Shown: one piece after another, positions 1-7,322 of the stretch
How the letters are laid out: the number at the start of each line of letters is the position of its first letter
Position numbering within the stretch: the first letter of the stretch is position 1
From: DATHWB01 sp040902855
GTDB lineage: Bacteria > Actinomycetota > Acidimicrobiia > Spongiisociales > ZC4RG35
NCBI GenBank assembly: GCA_040902855.1
Contig: JBBDWN010000098.1
Span: forward strand, 1-21,062
Direction of reading: 5' to 3'
DNA: 21,062 nt
Position numbers and translations under genes: made by a program
The notes under the pieces: generated by a model
Seen by the model: the letters and a program-made list of their open reading frames with translations, nothing else
Database searches by the model: none
Told to the model about the DNA's origin: nothing

Positions 1-27
1 AGCCGCCTCCACGAACCGCGGGCTGTA

Positions 28-60
28 GGGGCCCTCCAGGGGCCCCGTGAACCCTGGGTT
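28..60. repeat. Two inverted repeats upstream of the crotonase gene
   Basis: A 7-bp stem with 5-base loop, GGGGCCC-TCCAG-GGGCCCC, lies at 28-46. A perfect 11-bp palindrome, AACCCTGGGTT, lies at 50-60. The second sits where the -35 element of the promoter proposed at 74-79 would fall, so a repressor operator is possible. This is inference; no regulator gene is adjacent inside the window. Confidence 0.4.
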
Positions 61-73
61 CGCCGGGCCCTTT

Positions 74-85
74 TATGCTGGGGGG
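74..85 (+). promoter_or_regulatory. Possible -10 element for a leaderless crotonase mRNA
   Basis: TATGCT at 74-79 matches the bacterial -10 pattern TANNNT. Its end lies 6 bases before the ATG at 86, which would place the transcription start at or next to the start codon. Leaderless mRNAs are common in Actinomycetota. No good -35 hexamer is seen; a palindrome occupies that position. Confidence 0.4.
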
Positions 86-886
86 ATGGGGTTCGAGCAT
101 GTCGAGATCGAAACCGACGGGGCTGTCGGGTGGCTGTGGCTGAACCGGCCTGAAAAGCACAACGCCCTCTCCGTCGACATGTGGGCAGACATTCCAGATG
201 CGGTGACCGAACTCACAGACGACCACAGGGTCCGCTGCCTCGTCGTGGCCGGGAGGGGACCCTCGTTCACGGTCGGGATCGACCTGGCGATGCTGGGATC
301 GTTCTCGGCCGAGGGCGCGTCCCCGGCGGACACGAATCAACGCACACGCGACCACATCCTTCGGCTGCAGGGGACCATGACCGCCTTCGCCCACGCCCGG
401 GTCCCGGTCATCGCCGCCGTCCACGGCTGGTGTCTCGGCGCCGGCATCGATCTGATCACCGCGTGTGACATCCGGTTCTCGGATCCGACTTCCACGTTCG
501 GGATTCGCGAGACTCCGATGGGCCTCGTGGCAGACGTCGGAACCGTGCAACGTCTTCCGAAGATCATCGGCCCGGGCCACACCGCAGAGCTGTTGTTCAC
601 GGGACGGGACTTCGGTCCTGCCGAGGGGGAGCGGATCGGGTTGATCAACCGGGTCGTCGACGACGTCCACGCCCATGCAGGCGCGGTCGCCGCCGAGATC
701 GCCGCCAACTCGCCCCTCGTCGTGCAGGGCGCCAAAGAGGTGCTGCGTCTGCAGGAGGGGATGACCACGGACGCCGCCCTCGAACACATGGCGTTGTGGA
801 ACTCCGCCTTCCTGGCATCGAACGACCTGACTGAGGCAATGACGGCGTTCTTCGAGAAGCGGCCACCGGACTTCACGGGCACGTGA
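86..886 (+). CDS. Delta(3,5)-delta(2,4)-dienoyl-CoA isomerase-like enoyl-CoA hydratase/isomerase
   Basis: A crotonase-superfamily protein of 266 aa, the usual length for the family. The oxyanion-hole region HGWCLGAGIDL is followed by ITACDIRFSD. The three acidic residues used by the eukaryotic ECH1 dienoyl-CoA isomerase (Asp176, Glu196, Asp204 in rat) have equivalents with identical spacing: Asp122 (GAGID), Glu142 (IRETPMG) and Asp150 (VADVGTVQRLP). The VADVGTVQRLPKIIG stretch closely resembles ECH1. ECH1 shifts conjugated 3,5-dienoyl-CoA to 2,4-dienoyl-CoA during beta-oxidation of odd-position unsaturated fatty acids; that role here is inferred. The start chosen is ATG 86 rather than the in-frame upstream ATG 47, because homology begins there and a -10 element sits just upstream. 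The next gene follows after 19 bp, so the two are probably cotranscribed. Confidence 0.85.
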   Translation: MGFEHVEIETDGAVGWLWLNRPEKHNALSVDMWADIPDAVTELTDDHRVRCLVVAGRGPSFTVGIDLAMLGSFSAEGASPADTNQRTRDHILRLQGTMTAFAHARVPVIAAVHGWCLGAGIDLITACDIRFSDPTSTFGIRETPMGLVADVGTVQRLPKIIGPGHTAELLFTGRDFGPAEGERIGLINRVVDDVHAHAGAVAAEIAANSPLVVQGAKEVLRLQEGMTTDAALEHMALWNSAFLASNDLTEAMTAFFEKRPPDFTGT

Positions 887-905
887 ACCGGATCGAGGAC
901 GTCTG

Positions 906-1694
906 ATGCGCGTGACTGTCCTTGGTTCCGGTCAGGACGGTGGGCTCCCGCAAGCCGCCGCTTCGCATCGACTCGATCGCCAAGCACGGATCGGCGAGAT
1001 TCCCGAACGGACCGGGCCTTCGTTGCTCGTCGAGGACCAGGGCAAGACCCTCCTGTGTGACGTGTCTCCGGACTTCCGCATCCAGTGGTGGAACCGGACA
1101 CTCCCGCCTGATGCCATCGCCCTCACCCACGCCCACATGGGCCACTACTCCGGACTCGTGCACCTCGGTATTGAGGCGCTCGCGACCTCGGCCGTACCGC
1201 TCCACGCCACGGAGCGGATGTGGGGGTTTCTGGCCGCCAATGCACCGTGGAGCGCCCTCATCGACAACAGGCGGCTGATTCCGGCGGTCGACTCCGAGTG
1301 GGCGGGAAACCACATCGACCTGATCGAGGTCCCCCACCGGGGCGAATACACCGACACCGTGGCGATCTCGGTCGGCGGGCGGGTCCTGTGGCTGCCCGAC
1401 ATCGACGGCTGGCATCTCTGGCCCGAAGGCAATGACGTCCTCGCATCCCATGAACTGGCGTTCATCGACGGGACCTTCTGGTCAGCCGAAGAGATTCCCG
1501 GCCGGGACATCCGGGTGATCCCTCACCCGTTGGTGTCGGAGACCATCGCGAGGTTCGCCGGCCTCTCGACTCGAATCGTGCTGACCCATCTCAACCACAC
1601 CAACCCCTTGTGCGATCCCGGGTCGGCGGAGAGCGCGCTGGTGCACGAGGCCGGCTTCGAGGTGGCGACCGACGGTTTGGTGTTCGACATCTGA
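906..1694 (+). CDS. PqqB-like metallo-beta-lactamase-fold hydrolase
   Basis: A 262-aa protein of the metallo-beta-lactamase superfamily. The N-terminus MRVTVLGSGQDGGLPQ and the C-terminal LTHLNHTNPL plus AGFEVATDGL closely recall PqqB (VLGSAAGGGFPQ; HINNTNP). PqqB acts in pyrroloquinoline quinone maturation, but pqqA, C, D and E are not in this window, so a PQQ role is not supported. The metal motif is HAHMGH at residues 75-80: the canonical HxHxDH aspartate is replaced by glycine. Further candidate ligands are His144, Asp165/Asp167, His228 and His231. It lies 19 bp behind the dienoyl-CoA isomerase gene on the same strand, so it may hydrolyse a thioester or another related metabolite; that is speculation. 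Confidence 0.75.
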   Translation: MRVTVLGSGQDGGLPQAAASHRLDRQARIGEIPERTGPSLLVEDQGKTLLCDVSPDFRIQWWNRTLPPDAIALTHAHMGHYSGLVHLGIEALATSAVPLHATERMWGFLAANAPWSALIDNRRLIPAVDSEWAGNHIDLIEVPHRGEYTDTVAISVGGRVLWLPDIDGWHLWPEGNDVLASHELAFIDGTFWSAEEIPGRDIRVIPHPLVSETIARFAGLSTRIVLTHLNHTNPLCDPGSAESALVHEAGFEVATDGLVFDI

Positions 1695-1745
1695 GCGATG
1701 CCCGGACATTGGCCCCGGGACAGGCGGTACCCTTGTCTCACGCCG

Positions 1746-1752
1746 CGAGGAG
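1746..1752 (+). promoter_or_regulatory. Ribosome binding site deciding a TTG start
   Basis: CGAGGAGG-type Shine-Dalgarno sequence centred at 1746-1753, six bases before TTG 1759. It supports the TTG as the true start of the acyl-CoA ligase. A possible -10, TACCCT, lies at 1728-1733, which would give a short leader of about 20 bases. Confidence 0.6.
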
Positions 1753-1758
1753 GACCCG

Positions 1759-3546
1759 TTGAAAGAATTCACCGCTCCGGGAGAGGTCGCCGTCGACCCC
1801 GCCGAGAACCTCACCACCCAGCTCTGGAAGAACGCGGAGTCTCTGCCCGATCACGCCATTGCCGCCTACAGGGTTGGCGACGGTCCATTCCAGGACGTGA
1901 CGTATTCGGAGTTCGCATCCCAGGTGCGCCGCGCCGCCGCCGGGTTGATGTCTCTCGGACTCGACAAGGGCGACCGCGTCTGCATCTTCTCTCCCACCCG
2001 CTATGAGTTCACGGTCCTGGACTACGCCATCTGGACCGCGGGACTCGCCACGGTCACGATCTACGAGACGAGCTCCGCCGAACAGGTCGACTGGATCGTC
2101 AGCGACTCCGGTGCGCGAGCCATCATCTGCGCCGGCGACGACCTCAAGAAGACCTACTTGGACGGGGCGGGTGACGGTCACAAGGTCGAGCACATCTTCA
2201 GTCTCGACTCGGGCGGGATGGAGTCCCTGAAAGATGCCGGCAAGGAGATCTCGGACGAAGCAGTCATGGAGCGGGCACGCTCGGTGGGTCCGAACGATCT
2301 CGCCACTCTCGTGTACACGTCCGGCACGACGGGCCGTCCCAAGGGGTGCATCCTGACCGTCGACAACTTCGTGTGGCTCACCCGTCAGGTCCAGTCCGTC
2401 ACAGACAAAGTGCTGAATCCGGGTGCCTCGACCCTGATGTTCCTGCCGCTCGCCCACATCTTCGCCCGGGTGATCCAGGTGGCGTCTGTCAACGAGGCAG
2501 CCAAGATCAACTATTCCAACGGCGTTCCCGTGCTTCTCGAAGAACTCCAGATGGTCAATCCGACCTGGATGTTCTCGGTGCCCCGAGTCTTCGAAAAGAT
2601 CTACAACGGTGCCGCACACAAGGCTCACGCAGACGGCAAAGGCAAGATCTTCGACGCGGCGGCCCGCACGGCGATCGCCTTCTCCGAGCAGTCCCAAAAC
2701 GGCAAGGTGTCGCTCAAGACGAAGGTCCTCCACGGGATCTTCGACAAGCTGGTCTATACGAAGCTGCGCGACGTCTTCGGCGGGCGTTGCCAGTACGCCA
2801 TTTCGGGCGGGGCAGCGCTCGGTGAGAGGCTCGGGCATTTCTACAGCGGAATCGGAGTGACCGTCCTCGAGGGCTACGGCCTCACCGAAACATCCGCCGG
2901 GTCGACGGTGAACCGCCCCGATGCGATCTCGGTGGGTTCGGTGGGGCTTCCGATCCCGGGCGTCAGCCTCCGGATCGCCGACGATGGCGAGGTCCTCATC
3001 AAAGGACGCCATGTCTTCGGCGGATACTGGAACAACCAGACCGCCACCGCGGAGTCGATCAAGGACGGGTGGTTCCATTCCGGCGACATCGGCGAACTCG
3101 ACGACAACGGGTTCTTGCGGATCACCGGCCGCAAGAAGGAGATCATCGTCACCGCCGGCGGCAAGAACGTTGCCCCCGCCGTGCTCGAAGACCGCCTGCG
3201 GGCACATCCCCTCATCAGCCAGGCGATGGTGGTGGGCGACAACCAGCCGTTCATCGCCGCTCTAGTCACCATCGACGCCGACGAATTCCCCCGGTGGGCA
3301 TCCGAGCACGACAAGATGGGGACGCTCGGAGAACTCCTCGACGACGAGGATCTGCAGGCGGCGGTTCAAAAGGCAGTCGATGACGCCAACGGAGCCGTGT
3401 CGAAGGCGGAGTCGATTCGGGCGTTCCGGATCCTTCCTGCGGACTTTTCGATCGAGGGAGGCGAGTTGACACCGACCCTCAAGGTGAAGCGCAAGATCGT
3501 GGCGGATCTCTACGGATCGGTCATCGACGACATCTACTCGAAGTAG
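1759..3546 (+). CDS. fadD15: Long-chain fatty-acid--CoA ligase (FadD15-like)
   Basis: AMP-forming long-chain acyl-CoA synthetase of 595 aa, the same size as mycobacterial FadD15 (about 600 aa), with which it shares long recognisable stretches. It activates fatty acids to acyl-CoA through an acyl-adenylate. Visible motifs are the P-loop VYTSGTTGRPKG (residues 185-196), GYGLTETSAG, the ribose-binding Asp in WFHSGD (Asp443), the hinge GRKKEIIVTAGGKN (457-470) and the C-terminal catalytic-lysine region LTPTLKVKRK (570-579). The start is TTG, backed by a strong Shine-Dalgarno sequence. Two genes upstream is the dienoyl-CoA isomerase, consistent with fatty-acid catabolism; FadD15 may also supply lipid synthesis. 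The gene appears intact. Confidence 0.93.
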   Translation: MKEFTAPGEVAVDPAENLTTQLWKNAESLPDHAIAAYRVGDGPFQDVTYSEFASQVRRAAAGLMSLGLDKGDRVCIFSPTRYEFTVLDYAIWTAGLATVTIYETSSAEQVDWIVSDSGARAIICAGDDLKKTYLDGAGDGHKVEHIFSLDSGGMESLKDAGKEISDEAVMERARSVGPNDLATLVYTSGTTGRPKGCILTVDNFVWLTRQVQSVTDKVLNPGASTLMFLPLAHIFARVIQVASVNEAAKINYSNGVPVLLEELQMVNPTWMFSVPRVFEKIYNGAAHKAHADGKGKIFDAAARTAIAFSEQSQNGKVSLKTKVLHGIFDKLVYTKLRDVFGGRCQYAISGGAALGERLGHFYSGIGVTVLEGYGLTETSAGSTVNRPDAISVGSVGLPIPGVSLRIADDGEVLIKGRHVFGGYWNNQTATAESIKDGWFHSGDIGELDDNGFLRITGRKKEIIVTAGGKNVAPAVLEDRLRAHPLISQAMVVGDNQPFIAALVTIDADEFPRWASEHDKMGTLGELLDDEDLQAAVQKAVDDANGAVSKAESIRAFRILPADFSIEGGELTPTLKVKRKIVADLYGSVIDDIYSK

Positions 3547-3570
3547 CCGAGCCGGACCGACCAACTGCTG

Positions 3571-4263
3571 ATGGCCGGTCCAGTGGCGCTGCTCGGGAGC
3601 GGCGAGTTTCTCCCTCGGATGGAGGAACTCGACCGCCGCCTCCTCGCCGGACGACCCCAACGCGTCGTTCATCTCCCGACCGCAGCCGGACAGGAGAGCG
3701 GGCGGCGGCTGCGATATTGGCGCGACCTCGCCCGCAGTCACTTCGAGGACAGGCTCTCGGTCGAGGTCGCGACGCTGGGCGTCCTGGACCCGAATTCTGC
3801 CAACGATCCTCGGAATGTGGCAATGCTCGATGGTGCGGGTCTGATCTATCTGTCAGGTGGCAACCCCGGCTACCTGGCCGAGGCGCTCCGCGGCAGCGAA
3901 GTTCTCAAACGGATCCGTGAACTCTGTATCGAAGGAACCGCTCTTGCCGGATGCTCCGCCGGGGCCTCGGCACTGACGGCGGTCGCACCTGATGTTCGTT
4001 CAGGTGAAGGCAGCGGCATCGGGCTGGGCCTCGTCCCCCGCCTGGCGGTGATTCCTCACTTCGACAGCATGCGGCGGTGGCGACGGGGGATGACCGAGCG
4101 CTTCACCGAGAACGTCCCGGAAGGGGTCACCGTGGTCGGTATCGACGAGCACACGGCCATCGTCACGGACGATCTCGTGAACTACGAGGTGTACGGCGTG
4201 GGCACGGCCGTCTTGGTGGAAGAAGGTTCCGTCCTCGGGCCAGGTGACCGGTTCGCGATCTGA
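3571..4263 (+). CDS. Peptidase S51 / cyanophycinase-like type 1 glutamine amidotransferase-fold protein
   Basis: A 230-aa protein of the S51 peptidase (dipeptidase E/cyanophycinase) group. The nucleophile elbow GCSAGAS carries Ser129, and IPHFDS supplies a candidate catalytic His163. The N-terminus ALLGSGEF and the IYLSGGNPGYL segment are typical of the family. Known members cleave Asp-X dipeptides or cyanophycin; the substrate here cannot be told, and no cyanophycin synthetase is visible. It follows the acyl-CoA ligase by 24 bp and may be cotranscribed. Its 3' end faces the HAD phosphatase gene tail to tail, with 6 bp between stops and no recognisable terminator. Confidence 0.8.
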   Translation: MAGPVALLGSGEFLPRMEELDRRLLAGRPQRVVHLPTAAGQESGRRLRYWRDLARSHFEDRLSVEVATLGVLDPNSANDPRNVAMLDGAGLIYLSGGNPGYLAEALRGSEVLKRIRELCIEGTALAGCSAGASALTAVAPDVRSGEGSGIGLGLVPRLAVIPHFDSMRRWRRGMTERFTENVPEGVTVVGIDEHTAIVTDDLVNYEVYGVGTAVLVEEGSVLGPGDRFAI

Positions 4264-4269
4264 GGACGG

Positions 4270-5055
4270 TCAACCCATCCAGCCGAGGCGCCGAACCTGC
4301 TTGCCGTGGCTCCGTCCGACGATGTAGGAGGCGACCATTCCGCCGGTCGCCAGTGTGGCGGCCGATCCGAGCGCAATGACCTTCTTGGTGCGACGGGCGA
4401 AGATGACGATCGGCCAGCCCCTCTCATAGGCGATGCGCTCCAGTTCACCGTCGGGGTTCACGGCGACCGGGTGGCCGACCGCTTCCAGCATCGGGAGGTC
4501 CGAAATCGAGTCCGAATAGGCGTAGGACTTCTCGAGGTCGTACCCGCGTGACTCGGCAAGGGCGCGTATGGCGACCGCCTTGCCGTCGCCATAGACGAAC
4601 GGGCCTTCCAACTCGGCCGTGTAGTGGCCTTCGACGACCTTGCCCTGCGTTCCGATCGCTCCGTCCATGCCGAGCGCATGCGCCAGCGGTTCGACGATCT
4701 TCTGGGGAGAGGCGGAAACGATCCACGTCTCTCGACCGGCATCGTGATGCATGGCGAGCAACTTCTTGGATTCCGGCCTGATGTCGTTCACGAGCTTGGG
4801 GAGCATCTCGCGGGCGACCGAGTCGAGTTGGTCGACGCTCACGCCGGCGACCTTGCTCAGGAACTCCGATCGGGCGTTGTCAGATACGTCCTCGCCCTTG
4901 TCACCCAGGAGCACGAACATGAATGCGGCCACTCCCCAGCGGGCGATCTCCCGGTTGGTGACCAGGCCCGCCCGCCACGCCTCGACGGCGAACGGAAAGG
5001 CAGACGCACCGGAGATCAGAGTGCGGTCCAGGTCGAAGAATGCTGCGGAAGTCAT
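4270..5055 (-). CDS. HAD-IB family phosphatase with C-terminal membrane anchor
   Basis: A 261-aa haloacid-dehalogenase superfamily hydrolase of subfamily IB, the SerB1-like type of actinobacteria. All four motifs are visible: FFDLDRT with nucleophile Asp8 and Asp10, VSAS with Ser114, Lys159 in YGDGKA, and SDSISDLPML with Asp182 and Asp186. A helical segment at about 226-247 (VIALGSAATLATGGMVASYI) followed by basic residues looks like a C-terminal membrane anchor. The family dephosphorylates small phosphomonoesters, including phosphoserine and lysophospholipid head groups; the substrate here is unknown. A promoter of its own lies just upstream in an A/T-rich patch. Confidence 0.88.
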   Translation of the reverse strand: MTSAAFFDLDRTLISGASAFPFAVEAWRAGLVTNREIARWGVAAFMFVLLGDKGEDVSDNARSEFLSKVAGVSVDQLDSVAREMLPKLVNDIRPESKKLLAMHHDAGRETWIVSASPQKIVEPLAHALGMDGAIGTQGKVVEGHYTAELEGPFVYGDGKAVAIRALAESRGYDLEKSYAYSDSISDLPMLEAVGHPVAVNPDGELERIAYERGWPIVIFARRTKKVIALGSAATLATGGMVASYIVGRSHGKQVRRLGWMG

Positions 5056-5063
5056 TGTGTGCC

Positions 5064-5083
5064 AAATGCTAGCAAATGCAAGC
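5064..5083. repeat. Tandem 10-bp direct repeat in the HAD promoter
   Basis: AAATGCTAGC followed directly by AAATGCAAGC, two adjacent 10-bp units differing at one base. The repeat lies in an unusually A/T-rich patch and overlaps the -10 element proposed for the HAD gene. One helical turn per unit suggests cooperative protein binding, which is inference. Confidence 0.5.
5067..5072 (-). promoter_or_regulatory. Extended -10 promoter element of the HAD gene
   Basis: On the minus strand, TGCTAGCAT contains a TAGCAT hexamer with an upstream TG extension. It ends about 10 bases before the ATG at 5055, so the mRNA would have almost no leader. No clear -35 is present, as expected for an extended -10 promoter. 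Confidence 0.5.
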
Positions 5084-5106
5084 GATAACGAGAAGTGTGC
5101 AAGCAG

Positions 5107-5823
5107 TCAGGAGAACAGGTATCGAAGCAGGAGAAAATCGTCGCCGACGATCACGCGATCCAACGACGCCTCCCTCGAACCGCCCTGGCCATGGACGATG
5201 CGGGGACCGTCGCCGCGGACCAACAGGGGCGCGATCGTGACACATGCCTCGTCGAGGAGATCGGCGACCTGGGCATTGACCGTCGGTCCGCCCTCCAGCG
5301 TGACCCGCTCGACGCCTCTCTCCCGCAGCTCGCCCATCGCCTCACCGAAGTCGACCCGCTCGTCGCCGGCCACGATGACTTCCGCGAAGCGCGCCAGCGC
5401 TGCTCGGCGGTCGGCGGGGGAGGCCGCCGACGTGACAATGATCGGCCGGGACTCCATCAGCGAGTCTGTGAGGTCGAACTCGAGGCTGTTCGACACGATC
5501 GCAATTCCTGGAGTGGGCGGGAGCCCGATGTCCTGTCGCCAGCTCACCAACTCGTCGGTCAGGCGGACAGCCCGGTACCGCTCGGCTCGGGCCGTCGACG
5601 CTCCGACGACGACCAGATCGGCCATCGCCCGCAGCGCCCTGAACACGGCACGATCGGGGGGTCCTCCGAGTCCAGTCGAACCGTCGTCGACCGTGGCTGA
5701 TCCGTCGAAGGACGAGATCATCCCTAGCGCGATCCACGGTCGCAGACGCTGAGGGGGTCGGGCGTCTCCCAGATACAGGGAGGTGATCTCAGACGGATCG
5801 GACATCTCCACCAACACGGTCAC
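5107..5823 (-). CDS. RibD C-terminal (pyrimidine reductase-like) dihydrofolate-reductase-fold protein
   Basis: A 238-aa stand-alone RibD C-terminal domain. Motifs include the substrate-loop SSFDG (about residues 37-41), GASTARAERY, and the cofactor motif LEGGPTVNAQ (about 176-185) followed by APLLVRGDGPRI. In riboflavin synthesis this domain reduces the ribosyl side chain with NADPH; stand-alone actinobacterial paralogues lack the deaminase half and are of uncertain function. The start is GTG 5823, because it overlaps the SDR stop as GTGA and has a GGTGGGAT sequence upstream. The in-frame ATG at 5805 is an alternative. It is the last gene of the coupled SRPBCC-SDR-reductase operon. Confidence 0.85.
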   Translation of the reverse strand: MTVLVEMSDPSEITSLYLGDARPPQRLRPWIALGMISSFDGSATVDDGSTGLGGPPDRAVFRALRAMADLVVVGASTARAERYRAVRLTDELVSWRQDIGLPPTPGIAIVSNSLEFDLTDSLMESRPIIVTSAASPADRRAALARFAEVIVAGDERVDFGEAMGELRERGVERVTLEGGPTVNAQVADLLDEACVTIAPLLVRGDGPRIVHGQGGSREASLDRVIVGDDFLLLRYLFS

Positions 5824-6785
5824 GGGAGATCCCACCCCGCTCGCTCGGCCACCCAATCCCACAGCCGGGCACGGCGTTCGGGAGTGTCCGAGCGGCGCGT
5901 CCGGTCGAGCTTGTGGATGTCACGCACCCGACGATCCAGCCAGAACTTTCCGGTCTCGGCCACGGGTGGGCCGTCGTCTGCGGCGAGCCAGACCATCGTA
6001 TCTGCGCCCTGTTTCGGGGAACGGAGGAACGGACCCACCAGACGGTGAAATCCGGGAAGCGAGTCCACCACCCCGGGGGTGTCTGCCCAGCCCGGATGCA
6101 TCGCATGGAAACGCACCCAGGGTCGATGTTTCGCCCACAGCTCGTTGAGTGTCACCTGTGCGCGCTTGGCGATTGCGTACTGCGTCGGCCCCTTGTACGA
6201 CTCGGGATCCATCTCGATGCCGCTGACCGTCAGCGGGACCGTGTACATGCCGCCTGAGGACATGGTGACGACCCTGCAGCCCTGGCCCAGGCTGTCGAGC
6301 ATCAATCCGGTCATGAGGAACGGCCCGACGACGTGGACGGCCATCGTCGTCTCGGTGCCGTCCGGCTGGGTTCGGCGGTCGTTGAAAAGCGAGCCGGCGT
6401 TGTGGATGAGCACGTCGACTCTCGCATGCGCGTCAACAATCGAGTGAGCAGCGGTACGAACGGTGTCGAGGACGCCCATGTCCGCGATCACCGTCGAGAT
6501 GCGGTCGTTCCCGAACTGATGTGTGAGACGCGCGGCCAGCACATCGGCCTTGTCGCGGTTGCGAGCGACCAAGACCAAGGTCGCGCCGAGCCGGGCGAAG
6601 GACTCGGCGGCCGCCTCGCCAATACCCGAAGTCGGGCCGGTGATGACCACCGTTCGTCCGCGCAGGTCGTAACTCCACAGCGGCTTCCAGTCGTCGGTCC
6701 GCTTGCGCACCGAATACCCGATGCTGCTGAAAGACGTGACGACGGGCGCTTCGATGATCGCGTCGACGACGTCGGCCGGTCTCAT
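5820..6785 (-). CDS. Short-chain dehydrogenase/reductase (DHRS12-like)
   Basis: A classical SDR of 321 aa. The Rossmann motif TGPTSGIG lies at residues 49-56, NAG at 129-131, a catalytic serine region at 176-177 and the active-site YAIAK with Tyr203 and Lys207. An N-terminal extension of about 45 aa (including a DDWKPLWSYDLRGR stretch) and a C-terminal tail of about 60 aa resemble the eukaryotic DHRS12/retinol-dehydrogenase-like group, so a lipid-like alcohol or ketone substrate is plausible but unproven. The start is ATG 6785, since it overlaps the SRPBCC stop as ATGA and follows GAGGGTGAG at good spacing. GTG 6794 is an alternative. The 3' end overlaps the reductase start by 4 bp. Confidence 0.88.
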   Translation of the reverse strand: MRPADVVDAIIEAPVVTSFSSIGYSVRKRTDDWKPLWSYDLRGRTVVITGPTSGIGEAAAESFARLGATLVLVARNRDKADVLAARLTHQFGNDRISTVIADMGVLDTVRTAAHSIVDAHARVDVLIHNAGSLFNDRRTQPDGTETTMAVHVVGPFLMTGLMLDSLGQGCRVVTMSSGGMYTVPLTVSGIEMDPESYKGPTQYAIAKRAQVTLNELWAKHRPWVRFHAMHPGWADTPGVVDSLPGFHRLVGPFLRSPKQGADTMVWLAADDGPPVAETGKFWLDRRVRDIHKLDRTRRSDTPERRARLWDWVAERAGWDLP

Positions 6786-7225
6786 TGCAGCCACTCACCC
6801 TCGAGCGCTGCCGCCAGCCCCGCGGCGGCTGCATCCCCGATTCGGTCGAAGACTCCCTGGAGCCAGCGGTCGGCGAGAGACAGCGGGAACGGCACGTCGA
6901 GGTCAGCCGCGTAGGTGACCAGTGCTCCAGGATCCGCTGGCTCGACACTGATCACGTCAGTCGACGTGAAGGGAGACTTCTTGCCCACGATTGTGTACCC
7001 GACCGGGCTGTCGTAGGCGGTGACGACGTATCGAAAGAGAGACTCGCGACCGCCGTTGGATGTGAGAACGTCGTAGACCGCATCCGGCCCGGGGCCGTCG
7101 CCCGCCACCTGAGTCACAGAGACCACCCCAGGATCCCAATGTTCAAAGTGCCGGACATCGGACATGAAGGCGAAAGCGTCCTCGACGGACATCGGAGTGT
7201 GGACTCGGCATCGGTAGTGGGCCAT
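6782..7225 (-). CDS. SRPBCC (START-like/polyketide-cyclase) family protein
   Basis: A 147-aa protein with the helix-grip pattern of the SRPBCC superfamily: an N-terminal strand (HYRCRVHTPMSVEDAFAFMSD), the FEHWDPGVVSVTQV segment typical of bacterial members, central strands, and a long amphipathic C-terminal helix (DRWLQGVFDRIGDAAAAGL). The fold encloses a hydrophobic ligand pocket; ligands vary. The start is ATG 7225, with CGAGGAG just upstream; an in-frame upstream ATG at 7297 would fall inside the proposed promoter. It is the first gene of the operon with the SDR and the RibD-like reductase, which suggests binding or cyclisation of the same substrate. Confidence 0.85.
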   Translation of the reverse strand: MAHYRCRVHTPMSVEDAFAFMSDVRHFEHWDPGVVSVTQVAGDGPGPDAVYDVLTSNGGRESLFRYVVTAYDSPVGYTIVGKKSPFTSTDVISVEPADPGALVTYAADLDVPFPLSLADRWLQGVFDRIGDAAAAGLAAALEGEWLQ

Positions 7226-7295
7226 CGGTACTCCTCGAGATCGTCTGACGAATCGTGCCGCTTCTTCCACGTTGGCGGTAATCGTGGATAGGCAC

Positions 7296-7322
7296 ATACC
7301 CGTTCAGGTGCCCTCCGAAACC
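7296..7322 (-). promoter_or_regulatory. SigF/SigB-type promoter before the SRPBCC-SDR-reductase operon
   Basis: On the minus strand a GGTTT element (7318-7322) is followed after 16 bases by GGGTAT (7296-7301). This matches the known promoter pattern of mycobacterial SigF and Bacillus SigB (GTTT, 13-17 bases, GGGTA). It overlaps the stop codon of the sigma-factor gene and would start transcription near 7289, giving a leader of about 60 bases before ATG 7225. The neighbouring sigma factor belongs to exactly this class. Confidence 0.6.

Noticed and set aside
1738..3207. A 489-codon minus-strand frame opposite the acyl-CoA ligase
   Set aside because: Shadow of the FadD15-like gene; no domain and no start signal.
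4255..4275. An intrinsic terminator between the convergent S51 and HAD genes
   Set aside because: Only 6 bp separate the stops, with no stem-loop and no T tract.
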